Shown: positions 22,825 to 32,383, counted from the stretch's first letter. The stretch is DNA of 64,000 nucleotides from Prochlorococcus sp. scB245a_519A13 (GCA_000634415.1 JFNH01000098.1:1-64000); one strand, 5' to 3'. Program-made: numbers and translations. The notes: a model not told the origin generated them from the sequence alone.

Positions 22825-23151
22825 TTAAAAAATATTAGGACATGATTTTTCTGCAATAAATTTTTTTAAATTCAAAACCCCTTCTCTTGTAAAAAGAATG
22901 CTTCCTTCTTTGGAGTCATCTGCCCAATAAGAATCTCTTTTGCCAATAGCTAACCAAAGCCTATCAGGTAATGTTGGCATGTACATACTCTCGAAAGCAG
23001 ATGTTCCAATGTCATTTTCTTCTTTCATATCTTTGCAGGCTTCTATCATTAGTTTGGGTCGATTTAAATAATGCCTGACACCCTGCCAATAATATTTTGT
23101 TTCAGCTTTAACTGGGGCGATGAATAAAATAATAAATATTAGGTATTTCAT
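22825..23151 (-). CDS. Secreted hypothetical protein (108 aa)
   Basis: Signal peptide MKYLIFIILFIAPVKA, mature part starts ETKYYWQGVRHYLNR and carries two Cys (EACKDMKEE and KSCPNIF). Convergent with phoR, inside the phosphate cluster; possibly Pho-related but no Pho box is seen before it. Unrecognised family. Confidence 0.65.
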   Translation of the reverse strand: MKYLIFIILFIAPVKAETKYYWQGVRHYLNRPKLMIEACKDMKEENDIGTSAFESMYMPTLPDRLWLAIGKRDSYWADDSKEGSILFTREGVLNLKKFIAEKSCPNIF

Positions 23152-23186
23152 GATTTAACTTTTTTTAATTATAAGAACTGCAAAAA

Positions 23187-23214
23187 AAAGCCACCTTATA
23201 TAAAAGGTGACTTT
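23187..23214 (-). terminator. Terminator of the phosphatase-like gene
   Basis: On the minus strand AAAGTCACCTT pairs with AAGGTGGCTTT (one G-U), followed by a run of Ts (the A-run at 23182-23189). Confidence 0.8.
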
Positions 23215-23229
23215 TATTAGTAGTTTTAA

Positions 23230-25512
23230 CTAGATTTTTCCAATATTTAAGAAAAGAGTTTCACCAGTTGATTTCTTTCCAGTCCCGTCGTTGTCAGTTG
23301 AAATCCATGCTTGCCCTTCGCTTGTTATCGCTAAGCCTTCAACCTTTTCAAGGATAAAACCACCCGTAGATTGCATTACTGGTTTTAGATCAGTAACTAA
23401 CTCTTTTTCAACTAAAGGATAAAGTCTGGGAGGAATATTAGTCTGAAGACCTTCGAAAATAACATCATCTAAATCTATTTTATATATAGCTTTCAATTTC
23501 GCTTTCTTTCCATAAAAACTATCTCTTTCGATTACATAAAGTGCCCCGTCATGGTAAGTCAATTCTGAAATGCCAACGCCACCTTTTTTGATCCTATCTA
23601 ATTGATAATTTACGGCCCCCCACTGTTTGGTTTTTAAATTATAGGAAAGGATCTTAGTAGTATTGAAAGTATCATCACCCCAAGGCTTCTGTTGAGCAAT
23701 ATAAAGAATGTCCCCATTCCTTGTTATGCCTTCAAAACCAGGATTTTTAGCATAATTAAGATATGAAGGTGGTGGAGTTATCTTCTCTAAAATTTCACCA
23801 TCTGAGCTTACATGGTAGATTGCAGGAGGATGTTCATCTAGCTTTTTCTTGATTCCTTCAGTAGAAATGTAGAATCCACCATTACCATCAGTAGTAATAC
23901 CCTCTTGATCCATAAATAATGCAGTCTTACCATCTAGCTTTATATCTATAGCTCTTTCTAATAGTGCTGGGGAAGATGAAGGATCAATAACGTAAATTCT
24001 TGGCTGAGTTTTAAAAGTCCCATCATTTACAGCATAAATTTTACCGTCATCACCAGCCACCATTCCACTTATCGCACCCCAAGATACAAATTCAAGGCCA
24101 TTTTCATTTGTTAAATGTGGGTATGAAGCAGGAGCATCTTGTAGTTGATAAATAGTCACATGAGAAGATAAACCAGGTTCTTTTTTGTTGTAGTCTTTTT
24201 CATTTGCTGAGGCAATTAATCCCCTCTCTGGAATTGCGACAAATCCCTCTGGTCCAATGCCTGATGGAAGTAATTGAGTAAGCAAAGGTTGATTTAGTTC
24301 TGTGATATCGTAAACAGCTACTATCCCAGCTCGTTCAGCACCAACAAATAAATAGGGCGTACCATTAATTTTTGAATATGTAACTGACTCAGGTTCTACT
24401 CCCTTTTTACCTGCTCTCCCATCTTGGAAATGACCTATTTGTGCAATTGCTCTTTCTAGTCTATTTGCATCTTCATAAACTACTGTTCCATCTTTTTTAA
24501 AAATAGTCCAGGATCTTGAACCACCTCTTTTTGCCTGACTTGGATCAATATGCTTGTAATCGCCTTCATTTGCTGTTGCAAAATGGTCATTATCAATCCA
24601 AGTAAGACCATCGGGTTCTCTTCTTACATTCTTTAGTTTGCTTTTAAATTTATGTGCTCCATCTTTCTTTGTATCCATTCCTGCCATTTGTTTTACAACT
24701 CCTGCCGAGAAATGTGAAATTACATTTCCATCTTTATCAATTACTGCAAGATGATTGTTTTCTTGAAGAGAGACAACTGTTTCACCAAGATCATTAATAG
24801 CAACGAATTCTGGTTCGGGATCAAAAGGAGCTATTTCGGATAAGCCTGTTAAATCTACTTTTTTAATTGAGTTACATTGTATTTTTCCTCTTTTGTTTAA
24901 CTTCACAAGAGAAACATAACCTGGAGGATTAATTTGAATGCCATTGTCATCAATTTGAGGGATAAATCCATTTTTATATTCTTCATCCCTCTCATTCTCT
25001 ATAGCGACAGCTAGAAATGTTCCGTCTGGTGAAACAAAAACGCTATCAGGCTGCCCACCTAAATCACATTCTTTTACTGCTTTTCTTGTTTCTAAATTGT
25101 ATTGAACTAAAGCTCCTGAAGGATTTGTATAACTTTCAGATGTATTCGAACCTATATAAGCATTGTTTCCAAGTGCTGCAATTCCAGTGGGTTCTGCTTC
25201 CAGTTCAACAACTCCCAATGCTTTAGGTTTTGCAGGGTCTGAGATATCAACTAAACCTACTACTCCTAGATCGCTATCTGTATACATCAAAGTCTTACCA
25301 TCTTCTGATGCAGTAACAACTTCTGAAGAAGTTTTGGTTGTAGATTTTGATCCCTCTGGTAAATTATCACTTACATTGAAAGAAGAAATTCTGTTGAAGT
25401 TTTTTTCATTTGCCCAGTATTTTGTATTCCAATTTGCAAATCCGCTACTTGTAGAGGAGGCGACGATTGCAAGTAATGCAGAAAAACTTGCAGCAGCTAA
25501 TGTTTTTTTCAT
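23230..25512 (-). CDS. Secreted phytase-like esterase / PhoX-type alkaline phosphatase candidate
   Basis: 760 residues with signal peptide (LAAASFSALLAIVASS, cleavage near SGFA). N-terminal half is a beta-propeller-like region (VDISDPAKPKALGVVELEAE, PDSVFVSPDGTFLAVAIENE) as in choice-of-anchor-I proteins; the C-terminal half from about 470 resembles esterase-like activity of phytase (MDQEGITTDGNGGFYISTEG, NPGFEGITRNGDILYIAQQ, EKVEGLAITSEGQAW). It sits where marine Prochlorococcus carries the gene described as a calcium-dependent alkaline phosphatase. Hydrolysis of organic phosphate in the periplasm is inferred. Confidence 0.75.
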   Translation of the reverse strand: MKKTLAAASFSALLAIVASSTSSGFANWNTKYWANEKNFNRISSFNVSDNLPEGSKSTTKTSSEVVTASEDGKTLMYTDSDLGVVGLVDISDPAKPKALGVVELEAEPTGIAALGNNAYIGSNTSESYTNPSGALVQYNLETRKAVKECDLGGQPDSVFVSPDGTFLAVAIENERDEEYKNGFIPQIDDNGIQINPPGYVSLVKLNKRGKIQCNSIKKVDLTGLSEIAPFDPEPEFVAINDLGETVVSLQENNHLAVIDKDGNVISHFSAGVVKQMAGMDTKKDGAHKFKSKLKNVRREPDGLTWIDNDHFATANEGDYKHIDPSQAKRGGSRSWTIFKKDGTVVYEDANRLERAIAQIGHFQDGRAGKKGVEPESVTYSKINGTPYLFVGAERAGIVAVYDITELNQPLLTQLLPSGIGPEGFVAIPERGLIASANEKDYNKKEPGLSSHVTIYQLQDAPASYPHLTNENGLEFVSWGAISGMVAGDDGKIYAVNDGTFKTQPRIYVIDPSSSPALLERAIDIKLDGKTALFMDQEGITTDGNGGFYISTEGIKKKLDEHPPAIYHVSSDGEILEKITPPPSYLNYAKNPGFEGITRNGDILYIAQQKPWGDDTFNTTKILSYNLKTKQWGAVNYQLDRIKKGGVGISELTYHDGALYVIERDSFYGKKAKLKAIYKIDLDDVIFEGLQTNIPPRLYPLVEKELVTDLKPVMQSTGGFILEKVEGLAITSEGQAWISTDNDGTGKKSTGETLFLNIGKI

Positions 25513-25534
25513 TTAGTGCTTAAGAAAATACTCT

Positions 25535-25559
25535 TACATAATTACTTTTATAAGTTAAG
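25535..25559 (-). promoter_or_regulatory. Possible single Pho-box 8-mer and -10 of the phosphatase-like gene
   Basis: On the minus strand CTTAACTT (25559-25552), 11 nt, then TATGTA (25540-25535). The 11-nt distance equals that at the porin and pstC genes. The second 8-mer upstream is poor, so support is modest. Confidence 0.4.
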
Positions 25560-25610
25560 AAAAGAAAATTAATTTATTAAGAACTATTTAAAGTTAAAAA
25601 CTATAAAAAA

Positions 25611-25640
25611 AAGACCTGCATTTAGCAGGTCTTTTTAATG
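25611..25640 (-). terminator. Terminator of the porin gene
   Basis: AAAGACCTGC and GCAGGTCTTT form a 10-bp perfect stem with a 5-nt loop (25611-25635); on the minus strand it is followed by Ts (A-run at 25604-25613). Confidence 0.85.
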
Positions 25641-25669
25641 TGTGTAAGATTTCTAAATTAAATTTTAAT

Positions 25670-27019
25670 TTAGAACTTAAATGTTGTTTTAACCATAACA
25701 CCAGTTTGATCTGGAGTTCCAACTGTTGCTTGCTCCTTGATGAAAACAAGTGGTGTTATTGTCATACCATCATTAACTGGGTATGAGTAATAAGCTTCAT
25801 ACATTAGCTCTTCTGTTTGGTTCTCGAGTTGACCACCAGATGTACCTAAAGCAGCACCTAATTCTCCTGCACCTAGGTCTCCATTGATTCCAACGAAGTA
25901 GTTGATTGACTCATTAGCAGTTGCAGCTGCACCACCAATATCACCAAATTCATAACCAGCACTGACATTTAAACCGCTATCAAATGAGTAGAAACCGTTT
26001 AATGCTGTGTATACATTTTCGTTAACTCCAGATTCAACTGATCCATAAGTTACAGAAAGACCGTAGTTATCACCAACGTAAGCTAGGTTAGCAGCGTAAG
26101 CGTCGACGTTTTCCTTAGTCATGAGACCTGCTTCATTACCTGCATAACCTAAAGCAGCAGTAAAGCCATTATCGAAGTCATATTCTGCCATGGCAGTAGC
26201 ACCAGCATTATCAATATTGGCGTTTACATTACCACAATCATCAAGAGTGTCAGATGGACCACCATAAGCACATGCTGTTGTGAAAATTTTACTACCGTCT
26301 ACCCCATCAGTAACCATAGCAGTAACGCTATCCCCGATAGGGAATTTGTAAGCAACACCGTCAACTTTTAAAGCGTCGGCTGTGTTATTAAGGCCGAATT
26401 CATCAACTGGGTTACCTGAAAGTCCATTACCAGAATCAATAGCGACAGATAATTGATCTTCACCAGTAAAACTAGTTTTTATTTTGGTATCAAAAGTGTA
26501 TTGGAAAGCAACAGCCTCGTCACCATCAGTATTTGTAGCAGTGACACCTTTACCGTCAACAGCACCGATTGCCATATTAACTTTGAATGATGCGGTAGAT
26601 GTTTCAGAAAAACTTCCAGCTTCGATTGTATTTACACGAGCTTCAAGGCCATCCACTCTTCCTTTCATAATTGCCAACTCAGAACCAAGCTCATCACTTA
26701 GTCTATTGATTGCAGCTCCGTTCATTAAGCCTTCACCACCTGCAATTAAATTGTTTAATTCAGCAGCAGCTTCTAAACGGGTAACTGAGTTACCATTAAA
26801 TCTAGGACTATTTGTTAGATCCTTTAATGAATCGTAAGCCCAATCTCCTGGGAATAAAGTATCTGATTTGAAATCACCTAAAGATACTAAATTGTTAGAG
26901 TTTGTATAATCACTAAGATCTGTTGAATTGATCTCAGTTGCATTTACTGCGAAACCTGATGCCAAAGTAATGATGGCAGGAGCAGCAATTAATTTTTGAA
27001 AAAGTTTCATGAACCTCAA
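25670..27019 (-). CDS. SLH-domain outer-membrane porin (PhoE-like in context)
   Basis: 449 residues: signal peptide (LIAAPAIITLASGFAVNA), an S-layer homology region (FPGDWAYDSLKDLTNSPR, VTRLEAAAELNNLIAGG) at 55-95, a short coiled coil (MKGRVDGLEARVNTIEAG), then beta-barrel strands to a C-terminal aromatic (VMVKTTFKF). Typical of the cyanobacterial Som/iron-uptake porin family. Position beside pstS and a Pho box 45 nt upstream support a role in phosphate entry. Two cysteines (TTACAYGGP, DDCGNV) could form a loop disulphide. Confidence 0.88.
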   Translation of the reverse strand: MRFMKLFQKLIAAPAIITLASGFAVNATEINSTDLSDYTNSNNLVSLGDFKSDTLFPGDWAYDSLKDLTNSPRFNGNSVTRLEAAAELNNLIAGGEGLMNGAAINRLSDELGSELAIMKGRVDGLEARVNTIEAGSFSETSTASFKVNMAIGAVDGKGVTATNTDGDEAVAFQYTFDTKIKTSFTGEDQLSVAIDSGNGLSGNPVDEFGLNNTADALKVDGVAYKFPIGDSVTAMVTDGVDGSKIFTTACAYGGPSDTLDDCGNVNANIDNAGATAMAEYDFDNGFTAALGYAGNEAGLMTKENVDAYAANLAYVGDNYGLSVTYGSVESGVNENVYTALNGFYSFDSGLNVSAGYEFGDIGGAAATANESINYFVGINGDLGAGELGAALGTSGGQLENQTEELMYEAYYSYPVNDGMTITPLVFIKEQATVGTPDQTGVMVKTTFKF

Positions 27020-27046
27020 ACACGTAAATGTGGATAAATATCCAAA

Positions 27047-27082
27047 TTCATAACAACGAATTTAGGTTAAGAAACGGGTAAG
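27047..27082 (-). promoter_or_regulatory. Pho box and -10 of the porin gene
   Basis: Minus strand: CTTACCCG, TTT, CTTAACCT (27082-27064), 11 nt, TATGAA (27052-27047). CTTAACCT equals the recalled cyanobacterial Pho-box unit; units repeat every 11 bp. Confidence 0.7.
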
Positions 27083-27103
27083 AAATAAAGTCAAAAAGGA
27101 AAA

Positions 27104-27133
27104 TTTAAACAGACCTTAAACTTCCCTTAAATT
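27104..27133 (+). promoter_or_regulatory. Tandem Pho-box-like 8-mers
   Basis: TTTAAACA-GAC-CTTAAACT-TCC-CTTAAATT: three units on an 11-bp period between the porin gene and pstS, oriented toward pstS but 220 bp from its start. Target promoter unclear. Confidence 0.5.
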
Positions 27134-27247
27134 TAATCAAAAAATGTTTACTTATTTCGAGATTTTTTTAATAAAAGTTAAAAACTATACTATGTTTATT
27201 CCAAAATATTTTTAAAACAAAACGAAAAAAAAGCCAATTTAGTATTT

Positions 27248-27277
27248 AGTTTAAGAAGGGGTTAAGAGTTAATTAAC
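27248..27277 (-). promoter_or_regulatory. Pho-box-like pair upstream of pstS
   Basis: Minus strand CTTAACCC (27266-27259) and CTTAAACT (27255-27248), 3 nt apart; a weaker third unit at 27270-27277. About 76 bp before the pstS ATG. A -10-like TATAAA lies at 27312. Orientation is opposite to pstS. Confidence 0.45.
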
Positions 27278-27352
27278 CACAGGATAAAATTTTAATTAGT
27301 AAGTATTTGTGTATAAATTCGGTGCTATATATATGGAGTCTTTCATTTAATC

Positions 27353-28348
27353 ATGACATCCATGAACATAGCTAAGAAAGCTTTGGTTCTCACTTCTGCA
27401 GTAGCCATTGCTGCTGGTACAAGTGTTCCTGGCACAAGTGTTTCTGCTAAAACAAGATTAAGTGGTGCTGGAGCATCATTTCCTGCCAAAATTTACACTC
27501 GTTGGTTCAAAGATTTAGCCTCTTCAGGCGGACCAAGAGTAAACTACCAGGCTGTTGGTTCAGGCTCTGGAAGAAAAGCTTTTATTGATCAGACAGTAAA
27601 CTTTGGTGCTTCTGATGATCCTATGAAGGCTAAAGATATAGCAAAGGTAACAAGAGGATTAGTACAGATTCCTATGGTTGGTGGAACTATTGCTTTTGGT
27701 TATAACTACGACTGCGATTTGAAACTTACTCAAGAGCAAGCAGTACAAGTTGCTATGGGTATGATTAAGAACTGGAAGGAAGTTGGTTGTAGGCCTGGCA
27801 AATTAACTTGGGCACATCGTTCTGACGGATCAGGTACAACTAAAGCTTTCACAAACTCTATGGAAGCATTTTCACCAACATGGACATTAGGAACAGGTAA
27901 ATCTGTTAAATGGCCTTCAGGTGTTGGTGCTAAAGGTAATTCAGGTGTAGCTGGTGTTATACAAAACACTCCTGGTGCAATTGGCTATGTTAACCAGTCA
28001 TACATTAAAGGTAATGTAAAAGCTGCTGCTCTTCAAAATCTTTCAGGTGAGTTCCTAAAACCATCTGTAGAAGCAGGAGCTAAGGCTCTTAATGGTATTA
28101 CTCTAGATGAAAATCTTGCTGGTAAAAATCCTAATCCAACTGCAAAAGGAGCATACCCTATAGCATCATTAACATGGATACTTGCTTATGAAGAGGGTAA
28201 TGGTAGAAACACTAAAGCTATCAAACAAGCCTTTAATACATTGTTAAGTGATGAGTATCAAGATAAAGCTCCATCACTTGGATTTGTCCCCTTAAAAGGA
28301 GATATTCTTGAGAAGTCAAGAGCTGCTGTAAAAAGAATCGGTAAATAA
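27353..28348 (+). CDS. pstS: Phosphate ABC transporter substrate-binding protein
   Basis: 331 residues with signal peptide (KALVLTSAVAIAAGTSV). Phosphate-site motifs: LSGAGASFPAKIYTRW, NYQAVGSGSGRKAFI, VNFGASDDPM and HRSDGSGTTKAF. Periplasmic high-affinity phosphate capture for PstCAB, whose genes lie 4.4 kb downstream. ATG 27353 or 27362 possible. Ends in its own terminator. Confidence 0.96.
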   Translation: MTSMNIAKKALVLTSAVAIAAGTSVPGTSVSAKTRLSGAGASFPAKIYTRWFKDLASSGGPRVNYQAVGSGSGRKAFIDQTVNFGASDDPMKAKDIAKVTRGLVQIPMVGGTIAFGYNYDCDLKLTQEQAVQVAMGMIKNWKEVGCRPGKLTWAHRSDGSGTTKAFTNSMEAFSPTWTLGTGKSVKWPSGVGAKGNSGVAGVIQNTPGAIGYVNQSYIKGNVKAAALQNLSGEFLKPSVEAGAKALNGITLDENLAGKNPNPTAKGAYPIASLTWILAYEEGNGRNTKAIKQAFNTLLSDEYQDKAPSLGFVPLKGDILEKSRAAVKRIGK

Positions 28349-28365
28349 ACCGTAAGACAATATTT

Positions 28366-28396
28366 AAAAGGAGGAATTTATTTCCTCCTTTTTTTT
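28366..28396 (+). terminator. Terminator of pstS
   Basis: AAAAGGAGGAA (28366-28376) and TTCCTCCTTTT (28382-28392) form an 11-bp perfect stem with a T-run. It abuts the chrA stop codon (28395) on the opposite strand. Confidence 0.92.
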
Positions 28397-29621
28397 ATGC
28401 AAACAAATATTTTGATAAACCCAATATTAAAGAAAAAAGAATGAGTATGTAGGTGGGAACTACTTTTAAAAAAGATAATAGTGTGGAGATTAAAACTATA
28501 AAAATAGAGATAATTAAAAAGAATTTTGATGAAAAACTATCTTCAATTAAATTAAAGCCAGAGAAAATAACTGCTCCAGGAATTGTATTGATCACTCCTT
28601 CGATAAAGTAATTAACAGATTTAAATCTGTTTTTTATGAAGCCTTTCCCAAAAACAAAAATCAAAATAAAACTTGGTAAAAATATTGCAAACGTTGCTAT
28701 AAATGAATATTTTAGAGCCTCATTAATACCTCCAATTGAAAAACCTGCTTTATATCCAATAAAACTTGTAGTTAATAAGACAGGACCAGGTGTTATCTGG
28801 CCAATCATTATCCCATCTATAAATTCATTATTTGTTAACCATCCTTGCGAGACAACATAATCACTCATTAGCGGAATGATTACTAATCCGCCTCCAAATA
28901 TAAAAAGTCCCGATTTGAAAAAGAAAAAAAACAGATTAAGATAATTTACTAAAAACTTTGAGTTTAAAGAATCCTTCAAAAAATTATAGAACTTAAAAAT
29001 ATCTAAAAAGAGTGTACTACTCAAAAATGACGTTGTTGAAAATATAGATAAAGGGATCAAGCTGTAAAAATTATCTTTGAATTTCCGTAATAATATATTT
29101 AACAATCCTGCAATAGTAAGAATTGTTATGAGTGGAAATTGAATACTATTATATTTAGCAAATATAAGTAGAAATAATATTGAGCTGGAGAATAATATTC
29201 GATCAAACTTTAATCTTTTTTTTAATAGAACTAAAGAGAATGAAAAAATTATTCCTGCAATAATAGGAGGATTAAAATAAATTAAATCTTTTAAGAATTT
29301 TGATCCTGATCCAATTTGCCAAAAAAAACTTAGAGCTAATACCGAAACGAATCCTGGGATAATGAAACTTATACCGGATACCAATCCACCAAGATATCCA
29401 TTAATTTTAAGACCTATATATATTGCTAATTGAGTAGATATTGGTCCTGGAAGTATTTGACATAATCCAATACCTTTTTCAAAAGATTGAGTTGAAATCA
29501 ATTTTTTATTATTTATAAGTTCATCTTCGAATAAGGAAATATGAGCATAGGGTCCTCCAAAACTTAAAATACCAATTTTTAGGAAAATTTTTGCAAGTTC
29601 AATTAAGGATATTTTTGCCAT
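28395..29621 (-). CDS. chrA: ChrA-type chromate/anion transporter
   Basis: 408-residue membrane protein made of two homologous halves: [19 protein letters not shown] and [19 protein letters not shown] in the first, [16 protein letters not shown] and [18 protein letters not shown] in the second. Family members export chromate; here it lies between pstS and the arsenate genes, so another oxyanion or sulphate-type substrate is possible. Separate from arsJ by 30 bp on the same strand. Confidence 0.9.
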   Translation of the reverse strand: MAKISLIELAKIFLKIGILSFGGPYAHISLFEDELINNKKLISTQSFEKGIGLCQILPGPISTQLAIYIGLKINGYLGGLVSGISFIIPGFVSVLALSFFWQIGSGSKFLKDLIYFNPPIIAGIIFSFSLVLLKKRLKFDRILFSSSILFLLIFAKYNSIQFPLITILTIAGLLNILLRKFKDNFYSLIPLSIFSTTSFLSSTLFLDIFKFYNFLKDSLNSKFLVNYLNLFFFFFKSGLFIFGGGLVIIPLMSDYVVSQGWLTNNEFIDGIMIGQITPGPVLLTTSFIGYKAGFSIGGINEALKYSFIATFAIFLPSFILIFVFGKGFIKNRFKSVNYFIEGVINTIPGAVIFSGFNLIEDSFSSKFFLIISIFIVLISTLLSFLKVVPTYILILFSLILGLSKYLFA

Positions 29622-29651
29622 TTAAATATTCTAATTTCTAAAAATTAGTTT

Positions 29652-30911
29652 CTATGGTGATGATAAGCTTTGTTTGATTGATGGTAATTTAAGACTCGAA
29701 ATCCAAGATAATAATATTAGAAGTGATGAAAAATAAAGACAATATTGAAGACCAATACTAGGATTTCTCCCAATCATAAATAGTAAGCCAGATAGTAATG
29801 TTCCAACTAGTCTTCCAGCAGCATTTGCCATGTAATAGAAGCCAACATTTAAACTGACTTTTTCATTATCAGAGTAGGCCAAAATCATATAAGAATGTGT
29901 AGAGGAATTCATTGCAAAAACAAATCCAAAAATAGTAAGTCCTAAAATTATTGCTATTGATGGAGAACTTTCTCTCCATAATGCGACTCCTATCAAAGTT
30001 GGTATTACCATTAATACGGCACTCCAAAATTGGATAGCTTTACGATCTGGACTTTCTTTCTGGCCCCATATCCTTCTAATTGCTGGAGCAGAAGCCTGAA
30101 CAATTCCATAACCTATTACCCAGGCCCCAAGAAATAATCCTATTTCCATGTAGTCCCAACCAAATGCCATATCTAGGAATACTGGAAGAGCTACAACAAA
30201 CCAAACATCTCTTGCTCCAAAAAGAAAGAATCTTGCTGCAGAAAGAATATTTATGGCATTTGATTTTGAAAAAAGATCATTAAAAGCTGGTTTGGTTTTC
30301 ATCTTGCCAATTTCTCCAGGTAAAATTAATGTCAATAAAAAGGCTAAGATGAGTCCAAAACCCATAATTCCTACAGCATTATTGAATCCAAATAACTTAT
30401 ATAAAAGTCCACCCAAGAAAAAGCCAACTCCCTTAAGAGCATTTTTAGATCCAGTTAAAATAGCAACCCATTTAAAAAGTTGTTTTTGGCCAGTATTATT
30501 GCCATCATTTGTCTCTGGGACTACTGTCTTAACAGCACTTTTAGCACTCATTTTGTTTAAATCTTTTGCTATCCCACTAACTGCTTGAGCAACCATAACG
30601 TATGCGACACTAAAAATTACTGGCCAATCTTCCTTAACTGGAATAAGCATAAAAAGAGCGATGATTTGCAGGATAGTCCCAATCCATAAAGTAAGCCTTA
30701 ATCCATATCTTGCTCCTATCCAGCCACCATAAAGATTAGTAATTATTCCAAAAAACTCATAAAAAAGGAAAAGTAAAGCAATTTGTAGAGTTGTGTAACC
30801 TAGCTCATGAAAGTGACCAACAACTAATAATCTTAATGCGCCGTCAGTAAGCGTGAACGCCCAATAGTTTGCTGTTACAACACTATATTGTTGAATATTA
30901 GATAACTTCAT
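29652..30911 (-). CDS. arsJ: Organoarsenical efflux MFS transporter ArsJ
   Basis: 419 residues, about 12 spans, MFS fold (YGGWIGARYGLRLTLW loop after span 2). It lies 11 nt behind a GAPDH gene that faces an ArsR regulator, the diagnostic arsR/gapdh/arsJ arrangement. Known role: exports 1-arseno-3-phosphoglycerate, which then decays to arsenate outside. Assignment rests mainly on this context. Confidence 0.88.
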   Translation of the reverse strand: MKLSNIQQYSVVTANYWAFTLTDGALRLLVVGHFHELGYTTLQIALLFLFYEFFGIITNLYGGWIGARYGLRLTLWIGTILQIIALFMLIPVKEDWPVIFSVAYVMVAQAVSGIAKDLNKMSAKSAVKTVVPETNDGNNTGQKQLFKWVAILTGSKNALKGVGFFLGGLLYKLFGFNNAVGIMGFGLILAFLLTLILPGEIGKMKTKPAFNDLFSKSNAINILSAARFFLFGARDVWFVVALPVFLDMAFGWDYMEIGLFLGAWVIGYGIVQASAPAIRRIWGQKESPDRKAIQFWSAVLMVIPTLIGVALWRESSPSIAIILGLTIFGFVFAMNSSTHSYMILAYSDNEKVSLNVGFYYMANAAGRLVGTLLSGLLFMIGRNPSIGLQYCLYFSSLLILLSWISSLKLPSIKQSLSSP

Positions 30912-30922
30912 AAAGACATAAA

Positions 30923-31945
30923 TTAAATCTCTTTTTTGATTACATATTCAGTAAGATCTGCAAGTCTGCAGCTGTAACCCCACTCGTTGTCATACCAAGC
31001 GTATATCTTTAATAAATTTGAATTAACAACCATCGTTGATAAACTATCAACTATTGAACTTCTAGAGTCATTTACATAATCTGCAGAAACTAAAGGTCTT
31101 TCCTCGTAGCCAAGAATTCCTTTTAAATAAGTTTCTGAAGCTTCCTTTAGTGCCAAATTTACTTGTTCAGTTGTCACTTCTTTATTTAATTCAAAAACCG
31201 CATCAGTTAAAGAGCCATTAAGTAGAGGAACTCTTACTGCATGCCCATTTAATTTTCCTTTTAATTCTGGAAAGATCTCAGCAATAGCTTTAGCAGATCC
31301 AGTGGTAGTAGGGATTAAACTTTGCATACATCCTCTTGCTCTCCTCAAATCACTTTTATAAAAATCTACAGGAACTTGAGTGTTGGTAACATCATGAATA
31401 GTTGTAATAGCGCCGTGCTTAATAGAAAAATTTTCATTGATTACCTTTACTATTGGAGCTAAACAATTTGTAGTGCAAGATGCAGCAGTTACTAATTTAT
31501 GTTTGGAAGGGTCGTAAAGACTTTGATTTATACCGTAAACAATATTAAGTGATTCGGCTTCTGCAACAACTCCTTTAACTGGACAAGCTACTATTACTCT
31601 TTTCATCCCTAGAGAATCAAAATAGGGATTTAGTTTGTCTGGCTTTTTATTCTTTCCTGTACATTCCAAAATAATATCTACAGAAGATTTTTCCCAAGGA
31701 ACATCAAGATAATTTTTAAAAGATGTGTAGTCTAATTTCTTTCCCTCAATTATTATTTCTTCTTCTTTAACCTTTATATCTTTCCCCCATCTGCCATGGA
31801 CTGAATCGAATTCGAGTAAATGCGCAGCGGCATTCGAATCTCCTGCTATCTCATTTATATGAGTTATTTCTATATCAGCTCTATCCCATAATGCTCTGAA
31901 AACTAATCTGCCAATTCTTCCAAAACCATTAATTCCAATTTTCAT
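30923..31945 (-). CDS. ArsJ-associated glyceraldehyde-3-phosphate dehydrogenase
   Basis: Starts [18 protein letters not shown] (NAD-binding GxGxxG); catalytic Cys in [11 protein letters not shown], then [16 protein letters not shown]. 340 residues from ATG 31945; a longer reading from 31972 exists, but its extra nine residues run into the operator side. In the arsJ system this enzyme uses arsenate instead of phosphate to make 1-arseno-3-phosphoglycerate. The NEIAGD cofactor segment differs from the glycolytic INDL type. Confidence 0.9.
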   Translation of the reverse strand: MKIGINGFGRIGRLVFRALWDRADIEITHINEIAGDSNAAAHLLEFDSVHGRWGKDIKVKEEEIIIEGKKLDYTSFKNYLDVPWEKSSVDIILECTGKNKKPDKLNPYFDSLGMKRVIVACPVKGVVAEAESLNIVYGINQSLYDPSKHKLVTAASCTTNCLAPIVKVINENFSIKHGAITTIHDVTNTQVPVDFYKSDLRRARGCMQSLIPTTTGSAKAIAEIFPELKGKLNGHAVRVPLLNGSLTDAVFELNKEVTTEQVNLALKEASETYLKGILGYEERPLVSADYVNDSRSSIVDSLSTMVVNSNLLKIYAWYDNEWGYSCRLADLTEYVIKKEI

Positions 31946-31974
31946 AACTTTGAAATTTTCTATATAAATCATAC

Positions 31975-32008
31975 ATCAAAATATTTTGATATATCAAGAT
32001 GTTTTGAT
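31975..32008. promoter_or_regulatory. ArsR operator candidates
   Basis: ATCAAAATATTTTGAT (31975-31990) is a perfect 16-bp palindrome; ATCAAGATGTTTTGAT (31993-32008) is an imperfect copy 18 bp further. Both lie between the divergent GAPDH and arsR genes and match the dyad type bound by ArsR/SmtB repressors. Confidence 0.75.
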
Positions 32009-32062
32009 TAATGAGATCTTTTTTATTTAAGCTATATTTAAAAGAATCTAAATACTTTAAAA

Positions 32063-32383
32063 TTGTTAAAAGAGAGTAGCAAAGTAAAAAAAGAAAATAT
32101 ATCTAAGTTTATGGTTTCATTTTCTGATCCTTTTAGGCTAGAAATAATTGACCTAATGATGGATGGAGAAGTTTGTGTTTGCGATATTATGAAATTAACT
32201 AAATTGTCTCAATCAAGAATTTCATATCACATAAAAATTTTGAAGGAAGCTGGTCTTATCTCAGATAGGCAAGAAGGTAGATGGGTGTATTACAGCCTAA
32301 ATAAAGAATCTCTCTTTTTGATCAAGGAATGGATAACTTCTTTGACAGATTATTCCTCAAATAGAAAACGTTGTTGTGAATAA
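32063..32383 (+). CDS. arsR: ArsR-family arsenite-responsive repressor
   Basis: 106 residues (TTG start). Winged helix with the metalloid site EVCVCDIMKLT, equivalent to ELCVCDL of ArsR, then recognition helix SQSRISYHIKILKEAG and wing DRQEGRWVYYSL; an extra CC pair at the C-terminus could also bind metalloid. Divergent from GAPDH-arsJ, whose promoter region has two matching dyads. Confidence 0.92.
   Translation: MLKESSKVKKENISKFMVSFSDPFRLEIIDLMMDGEVCVCDIMKLTKLSQSRISYHIKILKEAGLISDRQEGRWVYYSLNKESLFLIKEWITSLTDYSSNRKRCCE

Noticed and set aside
27029-27037. Single TTATCCACA (minus strand) in the porin leader
   Set aside because: An isolated 9-mer in a leader; it is part of a short inverted repeat (TGGATA AA TATCCA) and shows that single DnaA-box matches occur by chance.
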